This document shows, in pieces, positions 46,961 to 58,851 of a DNA stretch of 64,000 nt. The stretch is from Pelomyxa schiedti (lineage: Eukaryota > Evosea > Pelobiontida > Pelomyxidae), in assembly GCA_020536535.1 (NCBI GenBank), contig JAHLWZ010000496.1, positions 1 to 64,000 of the forward strand. Reading direction: 5' to 3'. Every line of letters starts with the position of its first letter. The first letter of the stretch is position 1. The translations under genes and the position numbers were made by a program. Below the pieces are notes generated by a model. That model saw only the letters and a list, made by a program, of their open reading frames with translations, was not told the DNA's origin and did no database searches.

Positions 46961-48617
46961 AATAATAAATAACTTTGAATCATTCGGTTGGGTATTATGA
47001 GTTCACCCGTTAATGAAGGTCAGGAGGACGAGAACCTCTTGAGGGGGGATTCTGCACCTGCGTAGCATTTATAAGATCTCCGTTTCAACGAGATCACAAT
47101 GGTCGTTAAATTGGTTGAGAAATTGAGTGTTGAATAAACTATTGTTGCGTTTGAGTTATTTGGTCTTGTGAAGGAAGAGCTAAGTCGCTATTACGAGCGT
47201 CGTGTAGCGTACAACCAAGCTTCTGTACTTTTCTTTGACTTCATCAGGGGAAAAAAAAAAAAACCCACTGAAACGGAAAGGTGAGCAGGTAGGGGCGACA
47301 TAGCCTCGCTGGCTTCCACTCACCTCCGAAAAAAACACAAACATCGCCACCACGATCGGCACAACCCTGTTTTTGACGGATCGAAAGTGAATTGTGGGAA
47401 GTTATAAAAAAAACCCCGTTTTTTTTTTCGTTTTTCGTTCTAAACGGGTGGCCGGTTGCTGGTGGGAGGTGGTCCCTGTTGTTGTTCTTAAGTCAGCCTC
47501 AGTGTCCGTGTTCCTTTTTTTTTTTTTTTTTTTTTTTGGCACCTCCGAAAATATCTCTTGTACCCCCCTGTGCACTGGGTATCTGTTTTGGTGGGTGGTG
47601 CCTTCTTCTTTACTTCTCTCATTTTGTTTTCATTCTCACTTGAACCAGTGTGATTCCTTCACACAAAGCGTACCAAACTTATGTGATGCTTTCTAGTTCT
47701 TTTTGCAAGTATGGGGCATCCTTCTGGACACAGGGTTTTGCAGGTTCGAAAGTGAATTATTCTGTTTGCACGGATCATCGGTTGACTCTAAAATGGGTTG
47801 GGTGGGTACACCCTCCTTCCTTTATTCGTTCTGCCCAGTTGATATACATCGCAAGTAAGTCTTCCAAATTGGCATTGCCAGTTCAATGAACCCACTGCCG
47901 GTACCTGTGCATCTTGGCCAAATCGCGCCTCGTAGCCACCGCTGAGTTTGTCACATCATCATCCTGGAAGGGAAATGCGCAGTCACCCTGACTTCATGCT
48001 TAGGCTTCTTTTCCTCAGCCGACTGAATCTTACTTCTTCTTTGGGCAATCTTTTCTGACAAGTGCCCGATTTTTTTCCCATTGGCAGTTGTGGTGTAGCA
48101 TCAGCAGATAGAATGTTTTTTTTTTTTTTTTTGTGCAGCAAGTCAACTTCCGTCTTTCACTGACCCCAGGGGACGTTTCTTTTTTGGGTGAAACACGGTA
48201 CATGTTACACCATGGTGTTTGGACCCAAGATGTTCCTAAATTACACCATTGTGAGAATGGACCGTCCACGTCAACGTTGATTACTTCGCGGAAGGTCTTC
48301 TGATTTGGATCTCTGGGAAACATACTCAGAGTGTGACTCAGCCTAGAACTACACCAGCCACCAACATAACAAAGGAGTTAAATAAAAAACCTTAACCTTG
48401 TATTCTTGTGTTTACATTGATGGGCGACAAGGGTACCAATCCCACACCATTACTGTCTGACAGAACCATCGGTTGCCACACCTCACTTGTTCTGTATGGT
48501 GGGACGGCAGTTCGCCTCCACCACAAACGCATTGTGCCCAGAGATGGCAAATTAGACGTGGTGGAGGATTGTGCACCACCAATTTGTGAAATAACCAATT
48601 TGGTTAATGGGATGTTA
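46961..48617. other. Gene-poor stretch
   Basis: About 1.65 kb without a convincing gene. It holds long T tracts (about 47514-47536 and 48117-48133), a small minus-strand frame at 47180-47362 with a GTGAGT donor-like site near 47325, and plus-strand frames at 47650-47889 and 48408-48623 that show no family features. A first exon of the 46.4-46.9 kb minus gene could lie here. Confidence 0.4.
48061..48103 (+). repeat. Short dispersed repeat, copy 2
   Basis: About 43 bp matching 46018-46060 (AGTGCCCGATTTTTTTC, then CATTGGCAGTTGT, then GTAGCATCA). It is followed by a long T tract. Confidence 0.6.
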
Positions 48618-49606
48618 TTATAGTTCTTCCACTTCTTGTGGGGATGGAATTTCCCCACTGTTGGTGATTGTGAGAACTTTGGTAGTTTTCCCAGACTGTG
48701 AGCCAAGTGCCTCTATCTTGTTGACAATATCCATTCCCTCCAGGACTTCCCCAAAAACAACATGCCTGTGGTTTTAAGTTCATAACAAAGAATAATAGTA
48801 TTTAAAAAAGGGGGGAAAACTCACTTGCCATCTAACCAAGAGGTGACAACAGTGGTGATGAAGAACTGCGAAAAAGGCTGTTATTTCAGCTGTAAGACGA
48901 TGCAGTCATTATTACCTGTGAGCCATTGGAGTTGGGTCCAGAATTTGCCATGCTCAGGAGACCGGGTCTTGTGTGCTTCAACTAATAATCCATAAGTCTT
49001 AAGAAATTCCTGTTGTAAATAATACCTTGAAGTTTTCATCATTGAACTTCTTTCCATAGATAGATTCACCACCAGTCCCATCACCACGAGTGAAGTCACC
49101 ACCCTTATTAAAATATTGGTGTTGAAGTTAAGTTTCTCAACAATGGCACCTGGATCATAAACTTTGGAATCACTCTGTGGAATGTGCTTCCCTGGTAATG
49201 AAGTGGTTTACCACTGGCACCAATTCCCTTTCAGAAATGCAGAGTAAGTGGAAAACGCAAAGACTGTTGTAGACCGTGGGGAACTACCTTCTCTCCAGTG
49301 CATAAGGCTCGGAAGTTCTCTGCGGTCTTAGGAACAGTCTTTCCATACAAACCCATTACGATTCTGCCAAGAGGTTCATCCCCAGCCGACACATCAAAGA
49401 ACACCTTCCAAAGGCATTAAAAATAACATAAAACAAAACACCCCCAAAGACATTATACCAACCACAAAAAAAAAAAAAAAAAAAACATCCAAGTAACACG
49501 ACAACAAACGAACCTTGTGGGTAATGGCTGGTCCCTTCCCGGCTGATGTCACACCGGTGAAACAAACAACCACCGCAACTACGACAATCCCCAACACCGT
49601 CCGCAT
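48618..49606 (-). CDS. Secretory cyclophilin (peptidyl-prolyl isomerase)
   Basis: Catalyses cis-trans isomerisation of prolyl bonds. It begins with a signal peptide ([19 protein letters not shown]), as in cyclophilin B. The first intron (about 49405-49515) contains a long T tract. Conserved blocks are [51 protein letters not shown] with the catalytic Arg and the FMIQGGD core, [29 protein letters not shown] and [13 protein letters not shown]. The tail after the fold ([13 protein letters not shown]) has no KDEL-type signal, so secretion or a non-retained ER role is possible. Introns of about 45-65 bp split the gene into seven or more exons. Confidence 0.95.
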
Positions 49607-49731
49607 CCCTGTGTTCTTTTGATTTTTTCCCCTCCCTTCTCGTCTTGATGGCTAAATAAAATAAAGGAAAAACACAGAATCAGATGCAGCTCTTAAAAAA
49701 AATGAAATAAATTAATGGGTGGTGGGGTTTT

Positions 49732-50980
49732 CTAGTAGTATGGAATGCAGGGGTAGGATGATATTCCGCAGTTGTCCTTCATGTTGGCGGCCATCCAGAT
49801 GTATCCAGCTTGCCCCCATGACTCTCCCCAGCTGTTTTTCACAATGTAGTAATCCTAAGGCTAATAAGAGCTGTGCCGAACCGCAGTTGGCAAACATACC
49901 ATGTTTGAGGTATCATCGTGTCCTAACCCAACAGCTAGAACCTGTTACTAGAGGTTAGGGTGCCGGAATGCATATTTTTTGGTTACCTCGTGGATGAGAT
50001 TCATGGGGTTACAGTTTGGCTCGTAATACACTCCAGTTGTGTAGTCCTTGAAACTCTAAATCCTGTTTAGATATTATCCCGGGACCCGTCTTATACCTCT
50101 TGGCTTGCATCGATTGCAACAGAGACTGGCCCAACATTTCCTATCGTTTTTTGAAGATCCTTTTCGTTGAACGGTGTTAAACAAGTGTATCCAGAAATGG
50201 TTGTAACGAAGTCTGTCGCTGTTGCACTAAAATTTCAATTAGACAGAGTTGGCGGGATGGATTACTCACTTGCAATCTTCCGCTTCTACGGCTGTATAAG
50301 GATAAGATTCCTCAGTTTCAAGGCCACCAGTCTCCATTATGTACTGAAAGGCCAAATCATATGCACCACCTAGGACCAATTGAGTTTTTGTTTGTTGTTT
50401 GTTGAGTGTATGGACTACCATCGCAGCCTGCATTGTATCCATTGTGAGAGCAGTCCAAGAGTTGTTGCTCAGAGAGAGAGATAGGGGTGCTCTGTGTAGC
50501 AATGGCTCTTGCTGATTCAACGGCTCTTAAATATGATTAAGCTTCGAGCATAACTTTTTTGGGGAAAAACCCTGTTGTTGCAAACGTCCAACAACTTCCG
50601 CAGCTTCCTTGATTCTTGACTGGAGTGACATAGCCACCAGTTCGCCAGTCCACTGGCACCACTTCTTGCGGTGCTTCTACAGCGCGGGAGCGTGCCACTT
50701 GGTGGCTTATTTTGAGTGGTGAGGAGCTCAAGTGGGTGCTGGCAAATTCTTCGTGTGTAAGGTCGCTGAAAGCATTCAAACCCATTGAAAAGCTCATATG
50801 CTTTGCGTTGTGCTCTTCTATCCTTGCAACATTCGCATTAAACACGGTTCTGCGGAGTTCTCTCTCCTCTTCTGAGGCGTATGCTTTGTTGTACTTCTGT
50901 GCCCAAGCATCGAAATTGTGCTCAATCGCCTCTGCGCAAACAAGGGCAGCCAATAACGCGCCAATCAGTACCCCCTTCAT
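49732..50980 (-). CDS. Cathepsin L-like cysteine protease (papain family C1)
   Basis: A secreted or lysosomal endopeptidase made as a preproenzyme. The signal peptide is [18 protein letters not shown]. The propeptide shows the ERFNIN-type pattern ([18 protein letters not shown]) and a [13 protein letters not shown] motif. The mature enzyme begins near [17 protein letters not shown] and has [10 protein letters not shown] (oxyanion Gln and catalytic Cys). [16 protein letters not shown] (catalytic His) and [13 protein letters not shown] (catalytic Asn) follow in order, and the stop is at 49732. Introns are short. 50980 is chosen as the start because the signal peptide begins there. The frame also extends 12 codons upstream. 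Confidence 0.94.
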
Positions 50981-51355
50981 TTCCTTTTCTTTTTGTTTGG
51001 GTTTGATGAAGTGCAAAACGACAATAAAAAGAAAAAAATGTTGGGGCTGTGGGGGCCCAAGAGTGGGGTTGACAACTTACTTGATTTTACGTTGGTTACG
51101 CATCTAGCTATTCAACGTTCTGATGATGACACCAACATCAACGTCCCCCTGAGATCTCTCACTGCTTCTCGCGGGATAAGTGCAGTAGCCATCTGCTCTG
51201 TTTGAGTTCTACAGTGATTTTTTTTTGACATGAGAGAACGAGGAGTATGTCAAAGTTTGGCATATTGCCCCGGCTCAGTGCACTCCCAATAAAAATGAAG
51301 AAATAAACAAAGATTGCCTCTGCCACACCGCCTTCGTCAACAAAAGAAAAAAAAA

Positions 51356-53330
51356 ATGCATGCAACAGACAAGGAAAGATCTATGGACGTTAGTGCTGAA
51401 GTGGGGGTGTCAAAGAGTGGTGCAGTAGCAGTATCATCTGACCAGTCAATCTCAATTCGAGATGGAAGCCTAAAACCAACGGCTTCATGGTCGGTTCTGA
51501 TATCAAAAATACGAGCAAATGTTATGGTTACCTCAAGTGAATTGATGCACTCCAAAGTTCTTACCTGCGAACTTGTTCTTCCATATTGACTGATTTCAGG
51601 CAAAATGCGGGGAAGCCGAAACTTTGTTAAATGATTTGGTGCAACAAAGTAGAACTGCTATTACAGAGTGTACTGAAACTTCTCCGAGCAATCTGCTTCC
51701 ATCCAGTTCGGGTCCACGCTCGGAAAAACAAGCTGACAAGGTAGTGAATTATACACTTTACCCACGGTTGACAAAAAGCAAGTCGCAACAAGACTTGGTT
51801 GTGTGCTTACAGCAAGAGAGGGATATGCTAAAATCGGAGCTAAAAACTACGAATGCTTTAATAGCATCTCAAACAAAGGAAATTGAAGAACTAAAAGTTA
51901 AAATCATCCAGTGTATCCCCCATAACAGTTCCTTCCAGGTTCGCCATATTGATACGATAATGACAAAGAAAAAAATCGAGTCTCAACTAGCTCTCGTTGG
52001 CGAAAAACTGCTCAAAATGGAGGGATTAGTTGAAGTTTTCCAAAAAAATTATTCCACAGTGACAAGTCACATAACCACTTTGACTCGTGCCTACAGTGAC
52101 CACAAACAACTAGGTAAACATGAACAGATCTTAAGACTGCTTTCTAATTGCTTTATCAGTAGGAAAATTGAAAAAGAAACACAACAACATTCTCAAACAT
52201 CTCGACATACAAAATAGTGAGTGTGAGGACATATGCCCTAAAAATTAATCAGTTTCAGAACTTTGCTGCAAATTACAGAGTGACATTGTCGAAGAACACA
52301 AAATGTGTAATCAAGCCAGAAATGAACTAAATGAACTTTTGTCAAAAATGGAAGAAACCACAAGAAACCACAGTCGACTTGCAACTCAACTCCAACAAGT
52401 ACGTGCACCATAAAGCATAAACCCACCTCCTTTAGGAAATAGCTTCTTCGGAAACTGTGCGAATGATCAATAGCCAAGTAGAACGTGATTATGAGGTTGC
52501 TATGGATCTATGTGAGAAAATGCAATCCGCTGCAGAGAATTCTTAATGACTTCCACTTTATTGTAGGATCTCTTGTCAAAGTACCAACGGGAGAAGGTTT
52601 CTTCAGCAAAATACGCAGGTTTATAAATATCAACTGAAAATGGGTTGACCTTTTTTCTGTAGAGCGACTTTCAGCCCTCGAGCAAGAAGCAGATAGTTTA
52701 CGGCAACAAAATTCCACATTGAAATTGCAGTATGATGAGGTAAGTTTCGGTCCTTTTAGTCCAATATCTAAGCCAAATTGATAGTGTGAGAAACTCTTGA
52801 AGGAAAAGAACCAATACGAATTGGGGAAAGCTACAACTTCCTCTCTCGCTTGGCAGCCAGACTGCCACGAAAAACTCGTAGTTAGTTACTCTGTAGTCGA
52901 AAACAATAATAACTTATTAAAGGGATGCCAACAGAGCTCAAAGCTGCAATTGGTGGAGATTCCTATTGAGCCTCATCCTGCAGTTCCTCTTCCAAGCGAC
53001 GCTGATTTTAAAGACGCCTGTTCAAAAGAAATCACCACCCCAACCACAGCACCACCCGCCAACAACTGGCAAATCACCAACCTGGATCCTTCTGTGCAAG
53101 TTCCTAATGCAAATGACCAACAGGGTATTGTAGATAATCCTCCCACTACCCAACATACAACCAGTGACGGCCCCACTAAGACCCCAATAACTACAAGCCC
53201 AGCATGCACGCCACAAATGGCCGTAGACAGCCCCACTCAAAACAACCCCCTATCATCAACACAGGACGAAGCCCAGACTGTGCTGTACTCCCCAGTCCCA
53301 AATGCCAACAAAAACACCCCTGAAGAATAG
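51356..53330 (+). CDS. Hypothetical coiled-coil protein with Pro/Thr-rich tail
   Basis: The start at 51356 follows the divergent protease gene. A 46-bp intron at about 51559-51602 joins the first exon (MHATDKERSMDVSAEVG) to a second with long heptad-repeat helices (ERDMLKSELKTTNALIASQT; KKKIESQLALVGEKLLKMEG). Small exons at about 52255-52398, 52440-52535, 52565-52618 and 52660-52740 continue the coiled coil (ERLSALEQEADSLRQQN). The last exon encodes a Pro/Thr/Asn/Gln-rich tail ending at 53330. No enzyme motif is visible. A structural or scaffolding role is likely by composition only. Confidence 0.7.
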
Positions 53331-53516
53331 TCACTTTCACTCACCATTCGTAACAGATAAAAACAGCCGCAACTGCTGGTGACGTAATTGCCTATGTTGA
53401 TTTTTTTTCTGTTTTGAAAAGTGCCGGTTGTATGTGATGTTGTTCTCTAGGGTAGATACTGAAATAGCTTCATTGGAGTTTTAAGCCCCACTCAGATTTT
53501 TTCTTGCATAGCCAGT

Positions 53517-54267
53517 TTGTGCGCGGCACTTGCGATTTGTGCTGCAGTGATATCACTTGTTACTTTGCATTGGATGGTTCACGACCACAATAAAGATGCT
53601 GAAATGAGTCCCAAGGAATACGTATACTTTGCTTACATTCACATATTCAATGGGCTGGGATGGCTGAAGGAGTCTACTAGAACTGGTACAAGTAGTACAG
53701 CTTCTTCATGGTACATTCCCCCCGATATTGTTCCTTTTGTCTCATGAATTAATAAACAAGGGTAACTTTCATTGGTCTCTTGTGTGCCAAGGAATGTGTG
53801 GGTGGACATGAGTGCAAGAAGGTGCAACTAAGGGGAACAGGATACTACTCCTACGAAAGAGCCGGCAAGGTAAATCCTTAGATTCCACTAGCGTTTTCTA
53901 GAATTCTCACTCTAAACAACTACCCATTCACATAAACAAGGTGGCCTTTATACTCATTGTACTTGGTACTGTTTTTTTGCTTCCGGCATTTGTATACTTT
54001 GTACTGAATTCCTTCCGAAAGCGGCTGGAACGTTCCACAGTGCACCACTGCCTCCGCCTTCAAGCCCTCAGTGCAGCCGCGTTATTCTGCACAGCTTGGG
54101 GCTGCTGGGTTGTGATAGTGAGGCACTCTCAGGGATTCCACATTGGGTTCTCTTTCGTTCTGGCTGTGGCAGCAACTGCACTTTCCATACTGGCCTATAT
54201 CTTCTCTGTTCTTGTCAAAGAGGATCTTGACAACAACCACTATGCCGCACTCCAACAATCCTCCTAA
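53517..54267 (+). CDS. Four-TM membrane protein, claudin-like topology
   Basis: Three exons encode four hydrophobic helices: SLCAALAICAAVISLVTLHW, VAFILIVLGTVFLLPAFVYF, a Cys/Ala/Trp-rich third helix near 54070, and FVLAVAATALSILAYIFSVL. Between TM1 and TM2 lies a long loop with cysteines (LLCAKECVGGHECKK), as in claudin/PMP22-type tetraspans. The resemblance is in topology, not in a family signature. The start is not settled, since the frame of TM1 has no ATG before it and a small 5' exon must exist between 53400 and 53510. The coordinate given is the first clear codon. The stop is 44 bp from that of the convergent gene. Confidence 0.65.
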
Positions 54268-54311
54268 AACAAAATAACTGTAGAGCTTTTCAAAATTTAT
54301 TGTTACAGTAG

Positions 54312-56974
54312 CTACAACAAAGAATTTTCATTTGTGTCACAAGGACTAGTTAAGTTGTACAACGGTTGTTTTTCCTTCAGAAGCTGATGCCTGCTTTTTC
54401 CCCTCCATTTGTATGTAAGGAACAGCACTACGCTAAGAGCCACAACCCCAGCAGTCACAACTAGGCCTACAATAACCACAATGATGATAATATCAGTGTT
54501 GTCGTAGTCGTCACTGTTCTCACCACTGATGTCGTCAGTACCAACTGTGATTGTTGCATAACTAGAAAAGGCCTGTGCTGGTTGTCCATTGCCCCAGTTG
54601 ATGACACAAGTGGCATTGATGAGGGCAACAGCACAACGGAAGATACTTGGGTCAAGGTATATACTGTTTCGGATTTAGACTGTAAAGATTCTGTGCTAAT
54701 ACAGACCTGAATTTGTTCTCAAGTGGTGACACAAGAAGCGAAGTTGCGTGAAAAAGCTCAGCCTCTGTTTCAACGTTGTGGTGCTCCAGGAGATTTCCCG
54801 ACCAGTCATACAAGAAAACGTAAGTTGTGCAGTCACAGTCCTCTTCGGGAATACCGGCGTAAGTAGTGCTGCGCTCATCAATGATGATTGCTGTTGTGCA
54901 AGGTTAAAAAAAACAAAAAAGTTCTCAGAGGGTAGCGCACTCTGGCCTGGTTGGAGATACACGGCAAAACTACCATCCTGATCATATGTCCTAATACTGA
55001 GAGTGGCGTTCTGTCCCTGATACATGCAACCCGGGATACCAATGATGATCTCCGCGGTGAAGGATTGGAAATCCTGAAGCACGTCATCGTCACAGGAGGG
55101 GTCTTCAGGGAGACACCCAACAAAAAATTCCAAGACGAAGTAGCCATAGATCTCGCAGTCGTCACTTTCTGGGTAGATTGTGAGTAGCACGGTTATTTCT
55201 GACCACGAGTGAAGAGCTTTCGTAATTGATGTCACTAAAAGGACGGCACCCAGTGTGTTGTCTGGCACTGAAAGTGGGATGGGATTCATTGATGTAATGC
55301 AGTACGGCGCATTTATCTGGGCAAGTAAATTGACATAGTCATTTTCGCCCATGGTTCCAGTACCACTCACAACCGCGCCGTACGCAGGTGGGTCGTAAAT
55401 AGTGACTTCAATATATTCAGTCTCTGTAGAAGACGGGAGATACATTTTCTAATCAGAGTCAGGAGGAAGGATATATTCAATGAGGAAATACTGAGGAGGC
55501 ACACATCATAGAAATAGGCATCAACCACCACGGTGAGGATTGTGTCAAAGAGGGTGCCAGAATACAGCGGCATTGTGTACTCTTCCACGGTTGTATCAAC
55601 ATCGTATCCATTTGCAGTGTTGAGCATTTGAGCACAGTTGACGCGGAAGAGATCGGCATCAAAGTCCCTTGCCGTAGTCTGCACACACCCATTTGTCTCA
55701 GATGAAGTCACGACCCAGCCATTGTGATTGTCAATCGAGTACTCACACATCGTGCCGTTCTGTCCATTCGGAAACATCAGCGACCCTAGCCCATAGTCGA
55801 CAACTGTGACTGTAATGAGGTTGTCGTGGGACTGGATGGTGATACTCCGTTCGAGAGCAGATAAGGTGCCATATTCCTCATATGTGCAGCTGGTAGTTAT
55901 TGCTGAACCAGAATACCTGAGGCGCGTCTCAGGTGGATGATCACCAACGAAGTTCTGCGTGCGAGAAATAGTTGCCTTCTTAGTGTTCTCCTCCAATTCC
56001 CAGTTGACGTCGCAAATGGCGTTGATTTGCACAAACTCCCCATTCGTTGCACTAAAGGCACTTGGGTCCAAATATATACTACCCAGTCGTTAAATTTTCC
56101 ATTATGTAGGCTGTTTTTAAGACATTCTTGCAAACCTGAATTTATTCTCAAGTGGGGAAAGAAGAAGAGATTTTGGGTGAAACAGTGCATCAGTTTCAAG
56201 GGTGTAGTTCCCAAGTAGAACACCAGACCAATCATAGACACACATCTCAGTGGTACAGGTGCAATTATTTGTTGGATTGCCTCCATCAGTGGTTATAACT
56301 TCCTCAATGATCACAGCTTTTGTGATGTAAGTACATTAAGATTTGGGAACAACGGCGTACTTTGGCCTGCCTCAAATGATGTGTCAACACCTCCGTTTTC
56401 ATCATATGTCCGTGCTGTGAGAGAGATTTCAACCGTTTCTGATGTTTGTGCAGCACCGTCAGGAATATAGAGATTCACATAGCCAACAAAGGAGGGGGAG
56501 GTTTGAATGTAATCCTCACAGTCGGGGTCATCTCCGATACACCCAAAGTAAAATTGAATTCCGTATGTGCCTGAAACATTGACACAGAAGTCTCTTGGCA
56601 GTATCGTGATAAGTGCAGTGATCCACGCAGTTGAGCAATTTGGGTTTACTGTAACTGCTGTGGTTAGAATAACTGCAGACTCCACACAGGCATTTGAAAT
56701 AAACACAGGGATTGGATTGACTCCTCGACAGTACAACGGCTGAGTCACAGCTGCAATGATATTTGCATAGTAAGTGGTACTAAGTAATCCAACATCACCA
56801 CTAGCACTTACGCCATACTCTGGCGAGAATTCAGCATAAGAACTGCGGGGAAGAACAGTCTAAAGAACAGTCAGAAGACGCCCAAAGATGTCTTTGTGGC
56901 CATACCGTGCACGCAAGAACACACAAGAAAATGGAAAACACAGAGCTTGGTTGCCTGCACAATTGGTGTGTCAT
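54312..56974 (-). CDS. Type I membrane protein with duplicated ectodomain
   Basis: The start at 56974 gives a signal peptide (MTHQLCRQPSSVFSIFLCVLACT) spliced by a short intron to the ectodomain. Two long homologous units follow. Each has NPIP near its start, an acidic Cys segment (IGDDPDCEDY in one, LPEDPSCDDD in the other), a strand like LTARTYDENGG or LSIRTYDQDGS, and FEAGQS- or QPGQS-type ends. Several NxS/T sites are present. A single TM helix (IIIIVVIVGLVVTAGVVALS near 54460) precedes a short, basic cytosolic tail ending at 54312. The family is not recognised. The build suggests a cell-surface receptor or adhesion protein. Confidence 0.78.
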
Positions 56975-57685
56975 CTGATGGAAAGAACGGTTAGATAATC
57001 GCGTGCCATCGTAAAGTGCTTTGTAACATTGTGCCTCATTTCTTGCCGGCAAGTGAATTGGCTTTTTTTGTTTGAGGTTCGGCTCTTAGAGGAACCAAAC
57101 CCGGACCTGACCACCTTTTTGGCAAAGTGGCTGGCAAGTTGGTTTTTGTTAAGCTGCACCCAACCCTGATCAAATTCCTCCCTCAACAATGGTGATGTGT
57201 ACTCCCGTGCTTTTCATACAAACAGGGTTGCACCGCTTCCATAGATTTCGCTGTCCCCACATTTGTGCGATCAAAAGATCGATAGAAAACGATCTCCACG
57301 CCAAAGGCCGTGGTGTCTGCCAAAGTTCAACGGTTTTTCTCCTCATACCGTATGTTGGATACATCACGATGGTTATCTTGCTATTCTGTTGCTTCCATTT
57401 CTTCTTGGCTCTATGTCTGTATCTCACGAAGTAAAAGAGGAAGAAAAAGATGTTTTTTTTTTCACCCCTGCTTGCACTGTAATGGGCAGTTTGTTAAGAT
57501 TGATACCAGAGGTTGCATCTGAGTGAGGCCAGGGAGTCGGGTGTCTATGTGGGGAGTCAAACCACACTACGAATGTGGAAAGAAAAAGAACCATGTTGCA
57601 AGTGCAGCGGTAATGGTCAAACTCGAATGTGAATTCACCATCTATTCAAGGGTCAGAGGTTCGTTGTTGAGGAATGAATCAGCTT
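56975..57685. other. Stretch without a recognised gene
   Basis: Several frames overlap on both strands between 57170 and 57550, including a plus-strand one at 57189-57434 with a hydrophobic segment. None shows family features or a clear exon structure. The 5' leaders of the flanking minus gene and part of a small unknown gene could lie here. Confidence 0.35.
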
Positions 57686-58358
57686 TTACTGTGTCTGTTT
57701 GTTACCTTTGGCATATTTGGCATCTTGGTACAACTTGCGCCACGTGTCTTCTGAGAGTTCTTCTTCCATTGGCTGCATGTTTTTTTCATGTTAGAAGTAA
57801 TCTTGATTGTGGGTGCGATAGTGAGAATAACAAACCTCAGATATGACCACGTTGTAGGTGTTCTGTCCCAGGACCTCAGGTACACTCCACATGCAATACA
57901 TCGTGAGCTTCTTCGAATCACCACCCCCCATTATGTTGTATGACCTAATGAAATGACAAGTGAGAAAGAACAGAATAGGAAAACAGAACGCACATGACGC
58001 CGGCAGTCCCCTTCATGGCCAAGTGACGCTTGGAGAACAACATTGGAGCTCCTTTGTTGGTTGGGCATTCACCTGGAGGTTCCTCGAGAACTTTGCCCTG
58101 GTGCGTTTGAGTTTTGATAAAAACTGGTACGGAACGAGAACGGGGAGGCACACACCGATTGAATGTAGTAATCAGGATCGGCAAGAGTCTCTCGCAAGTA
58201 GTTGTTGATTCCTTGAGTGTGTTGGTTGGAATTGGTTGTGAGGTGAAAGAGGAATGGGAATGCCCACCAATAGCACAGCACCTCTTCTCCTTGCAATTAC
58301 TTGCCCATTCCTCAATCTTAGATTTGAGTTGGTCTCCTGCCTCCACTGTGTCTGCCAT
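57686..58358 (-). CDS. Actinoporin-like protein
   Basis: Spliced over four introns (near 58230-58285, 58098-58155, 57945-57995 and 57790-57840), the gene predicts a protein of about 170 residues, the usual actinoporin length. It starts at 58358 with a helical segment and continues with the family-type beta core: a CAIG strand, a segment ending in a tyrosine and SG, and a PP-containing loop. A GTAGV turn followed by a short WSVP motif matches the most conserved part of actinoporins and their relatives in other eukaryotes. No signal peptide is seen, which differs from the secreted cnidarian toxins. The exons have no internal stop, so the gene looks intact. Members bind membranes and some form pores. 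Function here is unknown. The family match is by motif reading only. Confidence 0.6.
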
Positions 58359-58851
58359 CTTGTGAACTGCTGCCGCGGACGATACGCTTTGCATTGTCTT
58401 GTGTAGTCTGTATATAGTACCAGTATTGTGTTGACGCCTTTGGTTGTTTTTTTGTTTGTTATGTCTGGAGATCCAGACATTTTTAAAGACCAGGTGCAGG
58501 GAACTACCGTCATAGATTGACCACTGACATGGCACTCAAGAAAAAATTAACCTGTCATTCTGCTTCGTGTGCCCGGACAACAGGTCAGAAAACATTTACA
58601 AATAAAGCTTACTTAGTAAGCTTGGTTAACCACCAGTCTCGAGGAAACCTGAGGGGGCAGCCAACAGACTCAACATGTGCCCGCGATCACAATGCACAAC
58701 GTCACACAAACACGCTTGAGCGTCCAGAAAAAAACCAATGAGTTCTGGTGCCTTGATGACAAAAACTACACAGGAGGAAATAAAAGGCCTGCTTCCACTG
58801 CTATCACAGTCCATGTTGGTACTTTAGGAGCTGGGAAGCGCGACAAATGGG
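58359..58851. other. Intergenic upstream of divergent genes
   Basis: About 490 bp without a convincing gene. A plus-strand frame at 58530-58741 (starts MALKKKLTC) is short and compositionally odd, and I do not call it. Confidence 0.35.

Noticed and set aside
48408..48623. 71-codon plus-strand frame upstream of the cyclophilin 3' end
   Set aside because: It runs into the cyclophilin stop on the other strand, and no family or splice context supports it.
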